Origin: Candidatus Hydrogenedentota bacterium
GTDB taxonomy: Bacteria > Hydrogenedentota > Hydrogenedentia > Hydrogenedentales > JAJRTN01
Direction of reading: 5' to 3'
DNA: 64,000 bases
NCBI GenBank assembly: GCA_024278275.1
Contig: JAJRTN010000150.1
Location: 1-64,000 of the forward strand
Both the position numbers and the translations under genes were made by a program. This document shows, one piece after another, positions 54,505 through 63,983 of the stretch; positions within the stretch are counted from its first letter, which is position 1, and each line of letters opens with the position of its first letter. The notes under the pieces were generated by a model. The model was given only the letters and a program-made list of their open reading frames with translations, was not told where the DNA came from and ran no database searches.

Positions 54505-54540
54505 ACCCCGGCAGCAGCAGGCAGCCGGGGTTTCTGCTTT
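54505..54540 (+). terminator. Terminator of the small zinc-protein gene
   Basis: ACCCCGGC (54505-54512) pairs with GCCGGGGT (54524-54531) around an eleven-base loop, followed by TTCTGCTTTT. The stem is GC-rich and the T-run slightly interrupted. It starts 27 bases after the stop codon. Confidence 0.75.
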
Positions 54541-54545
54541 TCGGG

Positions 54546-54957
54546 CTGTTTCGCCTCTTTCACGTTTTCCGGGGGACTGTCCCTTGGGCCGTTGCTCATG
54601 GAAGAACACCTCGCTGGAAACGGTCGCAATTGAAAACGAGGGTAAGCTGCATCTCCGTCGTCCGCGTGTTACAATAAACACTCCAAATGTAGCGTGTCCG
54701 AATGGGTGTGTTACCTGGTATGCGGCAGGCACGGGCGGGAAGCCCGTGACGAGCGTCCCCGTGGAGGCCCGTGGGGACAAGGCATGGTAAAGACAACGGG
54801 ATGTCCATACGTGGTTGAGAGCGCCATAATGCTCGGTAAGAGGAAATGGTCTCGTTGAAAATCACCTTTTTTTTAATTCGTACAGGGCACTTCCAGGCAC
54901 GGCTCGGTTAATGGACCGGCACGCCGCCCCGCGGCGCGCATCAAGGGAACCCCCACA
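54546..54957. other. Intergenic region before accA
   Basis: About 410 bases with no convincing gene. A TACAAT at 54670-54675 could be a -10 element but lacks a good -35. A T-run near 54866 is not preceded by a clear stem. AAGGGA lies just before the GTG of accA. Confidence 0.35.
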
Positions 54958-55935
54958 GTGAGTAAGAAACGTTCCAATTCGGGCGGCAACCATTTGCTCC
55001 CCTTCGAGAAAGAACTGGCGGAAATGGAAGCGGCGGTCGCCGCGGCGGAGACGGAGGAGGAAAAGCAGGCGCGTCGGCAGGCGTTTGACGAAGCGCGGAC
55101 GCGGGTTTACGCTGAGTTGACGGCGTGGCAACGCATTCAGCTTGCCCGTCACCCGCAGCGGCCGCGCATGTTGGATTATACGAGTCGCATCCTGGATGAC
55201 CTCGTGGAATTGCACGGTGATCGCGCCATCGGGGACGATCCCGCCATGGTGTGTGGTATTGGCCGTTTCCAGGGTGAAACCGTGTTTGTCATGGGCCAGC
55301 AAAAAGGCATACAGACGGACGAGAAGGTGCGTCGCAATTTCGGCATGGCCCACCCCGACGGTTACCGGAAAGCCATGCGCATGATGCGGCTGGCGGAGCG
55401 TTACGGGTTTCCCGTGATTTCCTTTGTGGACACGCCGGCGGCCCATCCCGATATCGAGGCGGAGCGTTTTGGCCAGGGGCCCATTATCGCCCAAAGCATG
55501 TTGACCTGCCTGGAGCTGAAGGTCCCCATCTTCTGCGCGATCCTGAGCGAAGGGGGGAGCGGCGGGGCGCTGGCCATCGCCGTGGGCGATTGGGTGACCA
55601 TGTTCGAGTATGCCATGTACGTTATCTGTCCCCCGGAACGGTGCGCGGAGATCCTGTGGCGGGACGTGGAGCAGAAGGAGTTGGCCGCCTCGGCCATGCG
55701 CGTTTCCGCCCCGGAACTCTTCGAGCTGGGAACGCTGGACAGTATCATGCCCGAGAGCGACGGTGGCGCCCACCGCGCGCCCGATGCGGCGGCGCAGGTG
55801 TTGTCGGAGGAAATTGCCAAGTTCCTCGACGGCTGCAAGAAAGGACTTTGGACGCCCGAGAAACGGCAGGCCAAGTTCCGTGCCATGGGGCAGTTTCTTG
55901 AACCGGCGGTCGAAGCAGAACTCGAACATGTCTAA
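54958..55935 (+). CDS. accA: Acetyl-CoA carboxylase carboxyltransferase subunit alpha
   Basis: The protein has 325 residues from a GTG with AAGGGA upstream. The family is shown by RPRMLDYTSRILDD, ELHGDRAIGDD, GMAHPDGYRKAMRMM and the oxyanion-hole region SEGGSGGALAI. AccA and AccD together transfer the carboxyl group from biotin to acetyl-CoA to form malonyl-CoA. accD is not in the window. The end overlaps the next gene by eight bases. A short charged N-terminal coiled coil (about 15-60) is normal for AccA. Confidence 0.95.
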   Translation: MSKKRSNSGGNHLLPFEKELAEMEAAVAAAETEEEKQARRQAFDEARTRVYAELTAWQRIQLARHPQRPRMLDYTSRILDDLVELHGDRAIGDDPAMVCGIGRFQGETVFVMGQQKGIQTDEKVRRNFGMAHPDGYRKAMRMMRLAERYGFPVISFVDTPAAHPDIEAERFGQGPIIAQSMLTCLELKVPIFCAILSEGGSGGALAIAVGDWVTMFEYAMYVICPPERCAEILWRDVEQKELAASAMRVSAPELFELGTLDSIMPESDGGAHRAPDAAAQVLSEEIAKFLDGCKKGLWTPEKRQAKFRAMGQFLEPAVEAELEHV

Positions 55936-56233
55936 AGCGGGGCCCGGCGTGCTGGAGGACAGGGGCGACCACCTGCTGTTGCGGGTTCGGGTGCAACCCA
56001 AGGCGTCGCGCAATGCTTTTCTCGTGGTGGAGGGCCGGGTGCGCGTGGCGCTTACGGCCCCGCCCGTGGAGGGTGCGGCCAACAAGGCGTTATGCGTTTT
56101 CTTGGCGAAGCGCATGGGCGTGGCGAAACGTTGTGTCACTGTTGTTGGCGGGGACAAGTCACGGGACAAGACCTTGCGTATCGAAGAATGTTCACCGTCC
56201 GAGGCCCGAAACCGACTGGGACTGGGCACATGA
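55928..56233 (+). CDS. DUF167 family protein (YggU-like)
   Basis: This 101-residue protein has the DUF167 core LLLRVRVQPKASRNAF, VRVALTAPPVEGAANKAL and VVGGDKSRDKTLRI. The family is small, alpha/beta, and of unknown function. The ATG at 55928 lies inside the end of accA, indicating coupling. It precedes the purine nucleoside phosphorylase gene by 19 bases. Confidence 0.9.
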   Translation: MSKAGPGVLEDRGDHLLLRVRVQPKASRNAFLVVEGRVRVALTAPPVEGAANKALCVFLAKRMGVAKRCVTVVGGDKSRDKTLRIEECSPSEARNRLGLGT

Positions 56234-56252
56234 CCTTGCATGAAGGGAAAGC

Positions 56253-57077
56253 ATGAAGCTAAGCGAGCAGATCACCGAGGCCGCGGAGGCCATTCGCCGT
56301 GTGTGCGACATCAAACCCCAAGTGGTGATTGTGTTGGGCACGGGACTGGGGGCCCTGGCGGACCGCATTGAAGTCAAGGCCCGGATGGATTACGGGGATA
56401 TCCCCCACTTTCCCGCGTCCACGGTGGAGACCCACGCGGGTGAGCTGGTGTTGGGCGAACTGTCGGGCAAGCGGGTGGTGGCGCTGTCGGGCCGGTTCCA
56501 TCCCTACGAAGGCTATTCCCTTCAGCAGGTCACCTTCCCCATTCGCGTGGCGAAGGCCCTGGGCGTGTCCACGATGGTTGTGTCCAACGCGGCGGGTGGG
56601 ATGAACCCCCAATTCCGGGCGGGCGACCTGATGGTGATTACGGATCACATCAATCTCATGGGCGACAATCCGCTGATCGGTCCCAACGACGACGCCCTGG
56701 GACCGCGTTTTCCGGACATGTCCGAACCTTATACGGAATCGCTCATTGAACTGGCGGAAACTATTTCCCTGGAACAGGGTATAAAGCTGTTGCGAGGCGT
56801 GTACCTGGCGTGCACGGGGCCCTGCCTGGAGACCAGGGCGGAGTACCGGTTCATGCGGGCCATCGGCGGTGACGCGGTGGGCATGAGCACGGTGCCGGAG
56901 GTGATCGTGGCGGTTCATGCGGGGCTGAAGGTACTGGGTTTCTCGGTGATTACCGATGAATGCTTCCCGGACGCGCTGGAAGCCGCCGATATAGAGAAGA
57001 TTATTGCCACGGCGAATGGGGCTGAACCCAAGCTGGCCACGCTGGTTTCGGCATGCCTGGCGCGGATGAGCGCGTAG
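56253..57077 (+). CDS. Purine nucleoside phosphorylase (PNP-I type)
   Basis: The protein has 274 residues. VIVLGTGLGALADRI, IPHFPASTVETHAG, SGRFHPYEGYSLQQVTFPIR, VSNAAGGMNPQFRAGDLMVI and DHINLMGDNPL match the trimeric PNP family (PunA/XapA). The segment GDAVGMSTVPEVIVAVHAG holds the purine-binding Met. It releases purine bases from nucleosides by phosphorolysis. It is probably co-transcribed with the DUF167 gene. Confidence 0.93.
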   Translation: MKLSEQITEAAEAIRRVCDIKPQVVIVLGTGLGALADRIEVKARMDYGDIPHFPASTVETHAGELVLGELSGKRVVALSGRFHPYEGYSLQQVTFPIRVAKALGVSTMVVSNAAGGMNPQFRAGDLMVITDHINLMGDNPLIGPNDDALGPRFPDMSEPYTESLIELAETISLEQGIKLLRGVYLACTGPCLETRAEYRFMRAIGGDAVGMSTVPEVIVAVHAGLKVLGFSVITDECFPDALEAADIEKIIATANGAEPKLATLVSACLARMSA

Positions 57078-57224
57078 TCCCGTGGCGCCGTAATTCGCCT
57101 CGAACGGGCGGGTCTGATATACTGGCACATGCTCCTTGCAAAGAGAGGCGTAAACCTCGGGTGCGACACGTATTATGAGGCATTCATTGAAATCTCATGC
57201 CAACAACACAGGGGGGTATAGTTC

Positions 57225-58265
57225 ATGCCGGTAAAGACGGTTCGAGTTCTTTTCATCCTGGCTTGTATCATCATGGGTGGCGCTTGGGCGCAGTACCTGG
57301 TGAATCTTTCCCGCGAGGAATCCCTGTCGCCGGGGGATACCACGCTGTGGATGCTTCTTGGCGCCATCGCGGGCGGCACTGTCGCGGCCCTGGTGTTGTT
57401 CGCGCTGCATTTCGTTACCCAGGAACTTTATGAAAAACTTGCGCCCGCCCTGATCGCCATCGTGCTGGCCATGGTGGTGGGTTATCTTCTTGGACGCTAT
57501 ATTATTTTTCTCAATCCCGACATGGACGGGACGATCCAGGTTTTTGTGCTGGCCACGCTGGTGTTGCTCTTTGGCTTCGCCGGTATTTCCCTCGGCCTGA
57601 CGCGCGCTTCGAGTTGGGACACGCTGATTACCGCGGTGGAACGCCACAAGAACGACCGGGGCTGTCTGAAACTGGTGGACACGAGCGTCATTATTGACGG
57701 ACGTATTTCGGATATCTGTGCCAGCGGTTTCGTGGAGGGCACGTTGTTGGTGCCGCGATTCGTGTTGCACGAATTGCAGAATATCGCCGATTCATCCGAC
57801 GTGCTGCGTCGAGCGAAGGGACGGCGCGGCCTGGACATTCTGAAGGCCCTGCAAGGGGAGGAATCGCCGGTACCCCTGGAAATCATTGATGATGATCCGG
57901 CCGACATCCGTGAAGTGGATGCCAAACTGGTCGCCTTGGGCAAGCAGTACGACGCGAAGATTCTCACCAATGACTTTAATCTCAACAAGGTGGCCCAAAT
58001 CGAGGGCGTCGTGGTGCTGAACATCAACGATCTGGCCAACGCCTTGAAGCCGGCCGTACTCCCCGATGAGCGGATGGAGGTCAAGGTGATCAAGGAAGGC
58101 AAGGAATCCGCCCAGGGGGTGGGCTACCTGGACGACGGCACGATGATCGTGGTGGATGGGGGGCGTCCTTACCTGGGCAAGAAGGTGCAGGTCGTGGTGA
58201 CCAGCGTCCTCCAGACGGCCGCCGGCAGAATGATCTTCACCCGCTTCGATAATTTACCGACGTGA
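57225..58265 (+). CDS. Membrane-anchored PIN-TRAM protein (YacL-like)
   Basis: The protein has 346 residues. Four N-terminal membrane helices (about 7-25, 42-62, 73-92 and 104-124) are followed by a PIN domain with the acidic residues of [12 protein letters not shown] (D152, D158) and [10 protein letters not shown], and a C-terminal TRAM domain (about 283-346). The family is linked to RNA handling at the membrane; a nuclease activity is likely because the PIN acidic set is present. It overlaps ispD by four bases (GTGA), the same order (yacL-ispD-ispF) found in many bacteria. Confidence 0.92.
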   Translation: MPVKTVRVLFILACIIMGGAWAQYLVNLSREESLSPGDTTLWMLLGAIAGGTVAALVLFALHFVTQELYEKLAPALIAIVLAMVVGYLLGRYIIFLNPDMDGTIQVFVLATLVLLFGFAGISLGLTRASSWDTLITAVERHKNDRGCLKLVDTSVIIDGRISDICASGFVEGTLLVPRFVLHELQNIADSSDVLRRAKGRRGLDILKALQGEESPVPLEIIDDDPADIREVDAKLVALGKQYDAKILTNDFNLNKVAQIEGVVVLNINDLANALKPAVLPDERMEVKVIKEGKESAQGVGYLDDGTMIVVDGGRPYLGKKVQVVVTSVLQTAAGRMIFTRFDNLPT

Positions 58266-58936
58266 ATACGCGCCTGCTCATCGCGGCGGCGGGCTTGGGG
58301 GAGCGGCTGGGCGGTCGCCGGCCGAAGGCGCTCGTACCCTTGATGGGACGACCCCTCCTTTTGCGCACGTTGGACCGTTTTCGCGAGGCGGGTCTGACCG
58401 AAGGGGTGGTGCTTGTGCCGCCGGGTTGGGGGGATGGGTTCTCCACCATCTTGGCCGGGCGTGGTTTGCGGCTGGTTGAGGGAGGCACACGCCGGCAGGA
58501 TTCGGTGGGCCACGGGCTCGCCGCGCTGGATGACGATGCGGAGGTGGTGGTCATCCACGATGCCGCCCGTCCTTTCGTCAGCGTGGAGGCCATCCGGGCG
58601 TCCATCGAGGCCGCCGTCGCATTCGGGGCCGCCACGGTCGCCATTCCCAGTATCGATACCATCCTGGAGGGCGATGCGGAGGGCTTTCTCCAATCCACCC
58701 CGGAGCGCAGTCGTCTTTGGGCCTGCCAAACGCCCCAGACCTTTCGCGTCGAGGTCATTCGTGAAGCCCACCGCCGCGCGACGGCGGAGGGCTTCGAAGG
58801 CACCGACGATGCCTCCCTGGTGCGACGCATGGGCGGCCGGGTGAAACTGGTGATGGGATCGCGGCATAACCTGAAGATCACTTTGCCGGAAGATCTTCGT
58901 CTGGCGGAGGCCATGGTGCGGGAGGAACTGGCGTGA
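58262..58936 (+). CDS. ispD: 2-C-methyl-D-erythritol 4-phosphate cytidylyltransferase
   Basis: The protein has 224 residues from a GTG. The nucleotide-binding [14 protein letters not shown]...PKALVPL, the [12 protein letters not shown] and the AIPSIDTI segments are IspD hallmarks. It makes CDP-methylerythritol in the MEP isoprenoid pathway. The stop overlaps the ispF start (GTGA). The usual TxK of IspD reads as SID in this protein, a modest deviation. Confidence 0.93.
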   Translation: MNTRLLIAAAGLGERLGGRRPKALVPLMGRPLLLRTLDRFREAGLTEGVVLVPPGWGDGFSTILAGRGLRLVEGGTRRQDSVGHGLAALDDDAEVVVIHDAARPFVSVEAIRASIEAAVAFGAATVAIPSIDTILEGDAEGFLQSTPERSRLWACQTPQTFRVEVIREAHRRATAEGFEGTDDASLVRRMGGRVKLVMGSRHNLKITLPEDLRLAEAMVREELA

Positions 58937-59409
58937 TTCGCGTGGGCCAGGGCTACGATCTCCACCGTCTGGCGGCGGGACGGCCGCTCATCCTGGGGGG
59001 CGTAACCATCCCCCATGAGAAGGGGCTGCTGGGACACTCCGATGCCGACGTGCTGGCCCATGCCATCACCGACGCGATCCTGGGCGCGGCCGCCCTGGGC
59101 AATATCGGCCAACTTTTCCCGGATACGGACCCGGCCTTCCAGGGTGCCGACAGCCTGGAACTCCTGGAGGAAGCCTGCCGGCGTGTCACGGAGGCCGGCT
59201 ACCGGCTGATCAACGTGGACAGTACGGTGGTGGCCGAACGCCCTAAACTGAACCCGCACCTGGACGCCATTCGCGCACGGCTGGCGGCGGCGCTGGGTTT
59301 GCCCGTGGAGAGGGTTTCCGTTAAGGCGAAGACCAACGAGGGCGTGGGAGCGGAAGGCGCCGAGGCGGCCATCAGTGCCCAGGCCGTGGCGTTGGTCGCG
59401 CGGGATTAA
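58933..59409 (+). CDS. ispF: 2-C-methyl-D-erythritol 2,4-cyclodiphosphate synthase
   Basis: The protein has 158 residues from a GTG. The metal ligands Asp9 and His11 (GYDLHRL) and His43 ([12 protein letters not shown]) are present, with the C-terminal [13 protein letters not shown] motif. It follows ispD directly with a four-base overlap. It forms the cyclic diphosphate of the MEP pathway. Confidence 0.96.
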   Translation: MIRVGQGYDLHRLAAGRPLILGGVTIPHEKGLLGHSDADVLAHAITDAILGAAALGNIGQLFPDTDPAFQGADSLELLEEACRRVTEAGYRLINVDSTVVAERPKLNPHLDAIRARLAAALGLPVERVSVKAKTNEGVGAEGAEAAISAQAVALVARD

Positions 59410-59411
59410 CC

Positions 59412-60140
59412 ATGGGCAGGGAACGTCTCGACATTCTGGTCCAGCGCCGGGAAGGCGTGTCGCGGTCCAAGGCCCAGGGGCTGATCCTGACCGGACAAGT
59501 CGTCGGCCCCGACGGCACGAAGCTGAACAAGCCCGGCGCGCGTTTCACGGAAGACACGGTCTTCACCATTCTCGAACAACCCCGCTTCGTCAGCCGGGGG
59601 GGCGAGAAACTGGAAGCGGCTTTCAAAGCCTTCCAGCCCGACGTGACGGGATTGGTCTGTATTGACGCCGGGGCCAGTACGGGCGGTTTCACGGATTGCC
59701 TGCTCCAGCATGGCGCGGCCAAGGTCTACGCCGTGGACGTGGGGTATGGGCAACTCGCCTGGCGCCTGCGCGAGGATCCCCGGGTCGTGGTGATGGAACG
59801 ATGCAACGCGCGCCATCTCCGGCCGGAACAACTGGAGGAGTCCCCTACCTTCTTCACCGTGGACTGCTCCTTCATTTCGCTGAAGCTGGTTCTACCTGCG
59901 CTGGTGCGCGTCATGCCTCCCCATCCCGCCGGTATCGCCCTGGTGAAACCCCAGTTCGAAGCGGGGAAACACCAGGTGGGGAAAGGCGGCGTGGTCCGCG
60001 ATCCGAAGGTTCACGAGCAGGTTGTTCAGGATGCTTGTGACATCGCCAAGGCGCTTGGCTTCGCCCGGGTGGATGTCATTCCGTCGCCGCTGATCGGGCC
60101 GGCGGGCAACCGCGAGTTCCTGGCGTATATGCGCGGGTGA
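59412..60140 (+). CDS. tlyA: TlyA family rRNA methyltransferase
   Basis: The protein has 242 residues. The N-terminal S4 RNA-binding domain (RLDILVQRREGVSRSKAQGL) precedes a FtsJ-like methyltransferase with the SAM motif IDAGASTGGFTDCLL and the VDCSFISLKLVLP and LVKPQFEAG segments. TlyA proteins 2'-O-methylate 16S and/or 23S rRNA; the old name hemolysin is misleading. It follows ispF by two bases. Which rRNA site it modifies cannot be told. Confidence 0.92.
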   Translation: MGRERLDILVQRREGVSRSKAQGLILTGQVVGPDGTKLNKPGARFTEDTVFTILEQPRFVSRGGEKLEAAFKAFQPDVTGLVCIDAGASTGGFTDCLLQHGAAKVYAVDVGYGQLAWRLREDPRVVVMERCNARHLRPEQLEESPTFFTVDCSFISLKLVLPALVRVMPPHPAGIALVKPQFEAGKHQVGKGGVVRDPKVHEQVVQDACDIAKALGFARVDVIPSPLIGPAGNREFLAYMRG

Positions 60141-60242
60141 CGTCCATGCCGCTGTTTCCCGTCCACTTGCACGGGGTGGTGCGGATTGGGCACAGTGTCC
60201 GTGGGTATTGCGAGAGAAACGGGTGATGGGTTGTGTTCGCCT

Positions 60243-61919
60243 ATGCTTGAAACGCTGAGAATCCGGGATTACGCGCTTATCGAGGCCATGGAAGTGGATT
60301 TTGGCGGGGGCTTCAATGCGCTTACGGGCGAAACGGGCGCGGGCAAATCCATCCTGGTGGGCGCGTTGAACCTGGTGCTGGGGGCGCGTGTCTCCGGGGA
60401 CGTGCTGCGGGCGGGCGCCAAACGTGCCACCATCGACGCGGTCTTTCGGTTGGAGCGCCCCTCTCCCCCACTCCGCGCGCTGCTCGACACCCACGACGTG
60501 GAACTGGAGGACGGGGCGCTGCTCCTGTCGCGAACGGTTTCCGCGGAGGGCCGGAGCCGGGGCTACGCGGGGGGCAAACTGGTGCCCATCGCGGTGTTGG
60601 CGGCCATCGGGGATGAACTGGTGGACCTCCACGGGCAGCATGAACACCAGTCGCTGCTGAAAGCGGAGCGCCAGCTTGGCCTGCTGGATGGCTTTTGCGG
60701 GACCGTGGACGCCGCCGCCGAGGTGCGGAGGCAGGTGGGGGAATTGCGGCGGCTCGATGAGGCAATCGACGCCCTGGCGCGGGATGACCGTGACCGGACC
60801 CGCCAGGTGGAGTTTCTGCGCTTCGAGGTGACGGAGATTGATGAGGCCGGTTTCGCGCCGGGCGAAGAGGAGGAGGTGCGAAGCCGGTTGAAACGGATTA
60901 CAAATGCGGAGAGCATCTGCCTGCTGGCGAACCATGCCCACGCCCTGCTGTATGAGGGCGAAGAAACCTCGGCCATTGACGCCATCGACCGGGCGGGACG
61001 GGACCTGGCGGAATTGGCCGCGCTGGACGACGGCTTTGATGCCCTCGCGCGGCAACTGGACGAGGCACGGGGCGGCGTGGACGCGGTGGCGGCGGAGTTG
61101 CGAACCTATACGGAGGCGGTGGAGTATGACCCGGAAGAACTGGAAGCGCTGAATCAGCGACTGGCCCTGCTGGGGCAGCTCAAGCGGAAATACGGGGGAA
61201 GCATCGAGGAGATCCTGGCCTACCGCGACCAGGCGGCGGAGGAGCTGGAGGGCCTGGAACATCGTGACGAGCGCCTGGAATCCCTGCGGCGGGAGCGGGA
61301 CAGGCTCCGCGAGAAGACGCTGAAAGCAGCAAAGGCACTTTCACGAAAGCGCCATGCGGGCGCGGCGAGACTGGATAAGGCGGTGAGTGCGCGCCTGGCG
61401 GACCTGGGGATGAAGGGGGCCGTGTTCAAGACGGACATGGACCCGGTTGACCTGGGGGCGAGTGGAATCGACCGGGTGGTTTTTTCCCTGGCGGCGAACG
61501 CGGGGGAGAAACGGAAACCCCTGCGGCAGGTGGCCTCGGGCGGCGAGGTGTCGCGCATCATGCTGGCCCTCAAGTCGGTCTTCGCTTCGGCGGACACGAT
61601 TCCCACGCTCATCTTCGACGAGATTGACGCCGGGGTGGGCGGCACGGTGGCGCGGAAAGTGGCCACCCAGCTTCGGAGCCTCGCGCAATCGCACCAGGTG
61701 ATCTGCATCACCCACATTCCCCAGATCGCCGCCGTGGCGGACCACCACTTCAGCGTGTCGAAGCAAACGAAAAAGGGGCGCACCGTGACCGGGGTCCGGG
61801 CGATCTTGGGAGACGACCGGGTGCGGGAAGTGGCGCGGTTGTTGGACGGTTCGGTGTCGGAGGTGAGCCTGGAGCACGCGCGAACGCTGCTTGACGCGCA
61901 GAACGTGGCGGTTGGGTGA
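60243..61919 (+). CDS. recN: DNA repair protein RecN
   Basis: The protein has 558 residues. Walker A GETGAGKS (29-36), the long coiled-coil middle (about 150-380), and the SMC-like signature LRQVASGGEVSRIMLALK with Walker B TLIFDEIDAGVGG are all in place. RecN is an SMC-like ATPase that works in double-strand-break repair. The start at 60243 is chosen because the family begins MLxxLxIxDYAL. Its place after tlyA is common. Confidence 0.95.
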   Translation: MLETLRIRDYALIEAMEVDFGGGFNALTGETGAGKSILVGALNLVLGARVSGDVLRAGAKRATIDAVFRLERPSPPLRALLDTHDVELEDGALLLSRTVSAEGRSRGYAGGKLVPIAVLAAIGDELVDLHGQHEHQSLLKAERQLGLLDGFCGTVDAAAEVRRQVGELRRLDEAIDALARDDRDRTRQVEFLRFEVTEIDEAGFAPGEEEEVRSRLKRITNAESICLLANHAHALLYEGEETSAIDAIDRAGRDLAELAALDDGFDALARQLDEARGGVDAVAAELRTYTEAVEYDPEELEALNQRLALLGQLKRKYGGSIEEILAYRDQAAEELEGLEHRDERLESLRRERDRLREKTLKAAKALSRKRHAGAARLDKAVSARLADLGMKGAVFKTDMDPVDLGASGIDRVVFSLAANAGEKRKPLRQVASGGEVSRIMLALKSVFASADTIPTLIFDEIDAGVGGTVARKVATQLRSLAQSHQVICITHIPQIAAVADHHFSVSKQTKKGRTVTGVRAILGDDRVREVARLLDGSVSEVSLEHARTLLDAQNVAVG

Positions 61920-62016
61920 TACCAGTTTTTTTCGCGAATTCGTTCGAAATGGCAAGGGTATGACGGAATGCTTCCGGGCAGTGGGCACGGACCGCAACAC
62001 GACAGGAGACCCAACA

Positions 62017-62595
62017 GTGGAAATCAGTCGAATCAAGGTAGGCGTCATGGGATCGGCGGGGGGCAAGATGGACGAGGATATCGTCGCGCGGTGCAAGGCA
62101 CTGGGGCGGGCCATCGCGGAGGAGGGCTGCGCCATTCTCACGGGGGGGTGTCCCGGACTGCCGTATTACGCCGTCATCGGCTGCAAACAGGCCGGTGGCC
62201 TGACGGTGGGGGTCTCCCCCGCGCTGAGTCTCGCGGAGCATGTGGGCCGTTACGGCAGTCCCACGGATCACATCGACGTGATGATCTACACGGGCGCGGG
62301 ACTGATGGGCCGGGAGATTACGGGCGTGCGCAGTTGCGATATCGTACTGATTGTCGGGGGCCGCTCGGGCACGCTGGGCGAGTTCGCCATCGCCTATGAC
62401 GAGGGGAGACTTATCGGCGTGTTGACCGGCACGGGCGGCGTGGCGGATCACGTGGACGATTTCATGCCTATCATCAAGAAAGACACGGGATCGCGCATTA
62501 TCTACGATGCCGACCCGGCCGCGCTGGTGCGCCGCTGCGTGGCGGCGTTCAAGGAGTCACCGTCGGAAATCGTGGAACGGGAGGCCGCGGGATGA
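62017..62595 (+). CDS. LOG/lysine-decarboxylase-like family protein (TIGR00725 type)
   Basis: The protein has 192 residues from a GTG with CAGGAGA eight bases before it. KVGVMGSAGGKMDE, AILTGGCPGLPYYAV and the CDIVLIVGGRSGTLGEF motif (a variant of PGGxGTxxE) place it in the LOG-like superfamily, whose members hydrolyse nucleotides to free bases (cytokinin-like chemistry) in characterised cases. Function here is not proven. It overlaps the beta-CASP gene by four bases. Confidence 0.82.
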   Translation: MEISRIKVGVMGSAGGKMDEDIVARCKALGRAIAEEGCAILTGGCPGLPYYAVIGCKQAGGLTVGVSPALSLAEHVGRYGSPTDHIDVMIYTGAGLMGREITGVRSCDIVLIVGGRSGTLGEFAIAYDEGRLIGVLTGTGGVADHVDDFMPIIKKDTGSRIIYDADPAALVRRCVAAFKESPSEIVEREAAG

Positions 62596-63971
62596 AGATC
62601 ACATCGTATGGCGCCGCGGGCGGGGTCACGGGAAGCAAACACCTGCTGGAGATCGAGGGGAAACGGATTCTGCTGGATTGTGGCCTCTTCCAGGGGCGGC
62701 GCAAGGAATCCAACGAACGCAACCGGCATTTGGGCTTCGACGTAAACACACTGGATGCCGTGGTGTTGAGTCACGCCCACATTGATCACAGCGGATTGCT
62801 GCCCCTGTTGGCGAAGCGGGGCTACCGGGGCAACGTGTACACGACGCCCGCCACGCGCGATTTGTGCGCCATCATGCTGCTGGACAGCGCCCACATTCAA
62901 CAGCGCGATGCCGAGTGGCTTTCGAAAAAGAAAATGGAGTTTGTTGCGCCGCCCTATGTCAGCGAGGATGTGCAGGAGATCATGCGCCACTTCATCAGCG
63001 TGCCTTATGACCTGCGCTTTCCCGTGCTGCCCGATGTGTTCGTGACGCTTCGCGACGCGGGTCACGTACTGGGTTCCGCCATGGTGGAAGTGGAATACGC
63101 CGAGGGCGGGCAATGGAAACGCCTGATCTACAGCGGCGACATCGGGCGCAGGAACATGAGCATTCTCGAAGACCCCTGGGAACCCACCGAGGCCGATGTG
63201 GTCATGATGGAAAGCACCTATGGGTCGCGCGATCACGACCCGGTGGAGATGATGGAAGGAAAGCTGGCGGACGTGATCAACGAGACCCACGCCCGGGGCG
63301 GAAAAGTGATCATCCCCAGCTTCGCCCTGGAACGGGCGCAGGAAGTGGTCTACACGCTCAAGGTACTGGAAAGCAAGGGGGCCATTCCCAAGATGCCCGT
63401 GTTCGTGGACAGCCCGCTCACGGTGAACATTACCGAGGTTTTCCGGTTGCACACGGAAAGTTTCGACGACGAATTCCTTGATCTCATGGAGACCAGGGGC
63501 GATCCCTTCCAGCTCGGCAACATCCGCTACATCCGCAACCGCGAACAGTCCATGGAGTTGAACGGTCTCAAGGGACCGGCCATCATCATCTCGGCGTCGG
63601 GTATGTGCGAATTCGGGCGGATTGTTCACCACCTGCGCAACAACATTGAAGACCCGAAGAACACCATCCTCATCGTCGGCTACCAGGCGCGTAACACGCT
63701 GGGCCGCCGCATCGTGGAGCGGCAGCGGGAAGTTCGGATCTTCGGCGTGAGCCGGGAACTCCGCGCGCGGGTCAAGGTGATGAACGAGTTCAGCGCCCAC
63801 GCCGGGCGCTCGGAATTGATCGACTTCGGCGCGCGCTTTAAGAACAGCGCCCAAAGAACCATCCTGGTTCATGGCGAGGAGGAGAGTCTTCAAGCGTTGA
63901 AAAGCGGGCTGGAAGGAAAAGGGGTGAAGGGAATCAGCATCCAGGAGGAAGGCGTCGTGGTGGAGGTGTGA
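62592..63971 (+). CDS. MBL-fold beta-CASP ribonuclease-like hydrolase
   Basis: The protein has 459 residues. The metallo-beta-lactamase motif HAHIDH (61-66) is intact. Further metal ligands lie in RDAGHVLGSAM and YSGDIGR. The beta-CASP domain and the C-terminal FSAHAGRSELIDF motif follow. This matches RNA-specificity beta-CASP proteins related to CPSF73 and YsdC-type RNases. It probably cleaves RNA, but substrates of this bacterial branch are little known. It follows the LOG-like gene with ATGA coupling. Confidence 0.9.
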   Translation: MKITSYGAAGGVTGSKHLLEIEGKRILLDCGLFQGRRKESNERNRHLGFDVNTLDAVVLSHAHIDHSGLLPLLAKRGYRGNVYTTPATRDLCAIMLLDSAHIQQRDAEWLSKKKMEFVAPPYVSEDVQEIMRHFISVPYDLRFPVLPDVFVTLRDAGHVLGSAMVEVEYAEGGQWKRLIYSGDIGRRNMSILEDPWEPTEADVVMMESTYGSRDHDPVEMMEGKLADVINETHARGGKVIIPSFALERAQEVVYTLKVLESKGAIPKMPVFVDSPLTVNITEVFRLHTESFDDEFLDLMETRGDPFQLGNIRYIRNREQSMELNGLKGPAIIISASGMCEFGRIVHHLRNNIEDPKNTILIVGYQARNTLGRRIVERQREVRIFGVSRELRARVKVMNEFSAHAGRSELIDFGARFKNSAQRTILVHGEEESLQALKSGLEGKGVKGISIQEEGVVVEV

Positions 63972-63983
63972 TGGAGCGGCGGC

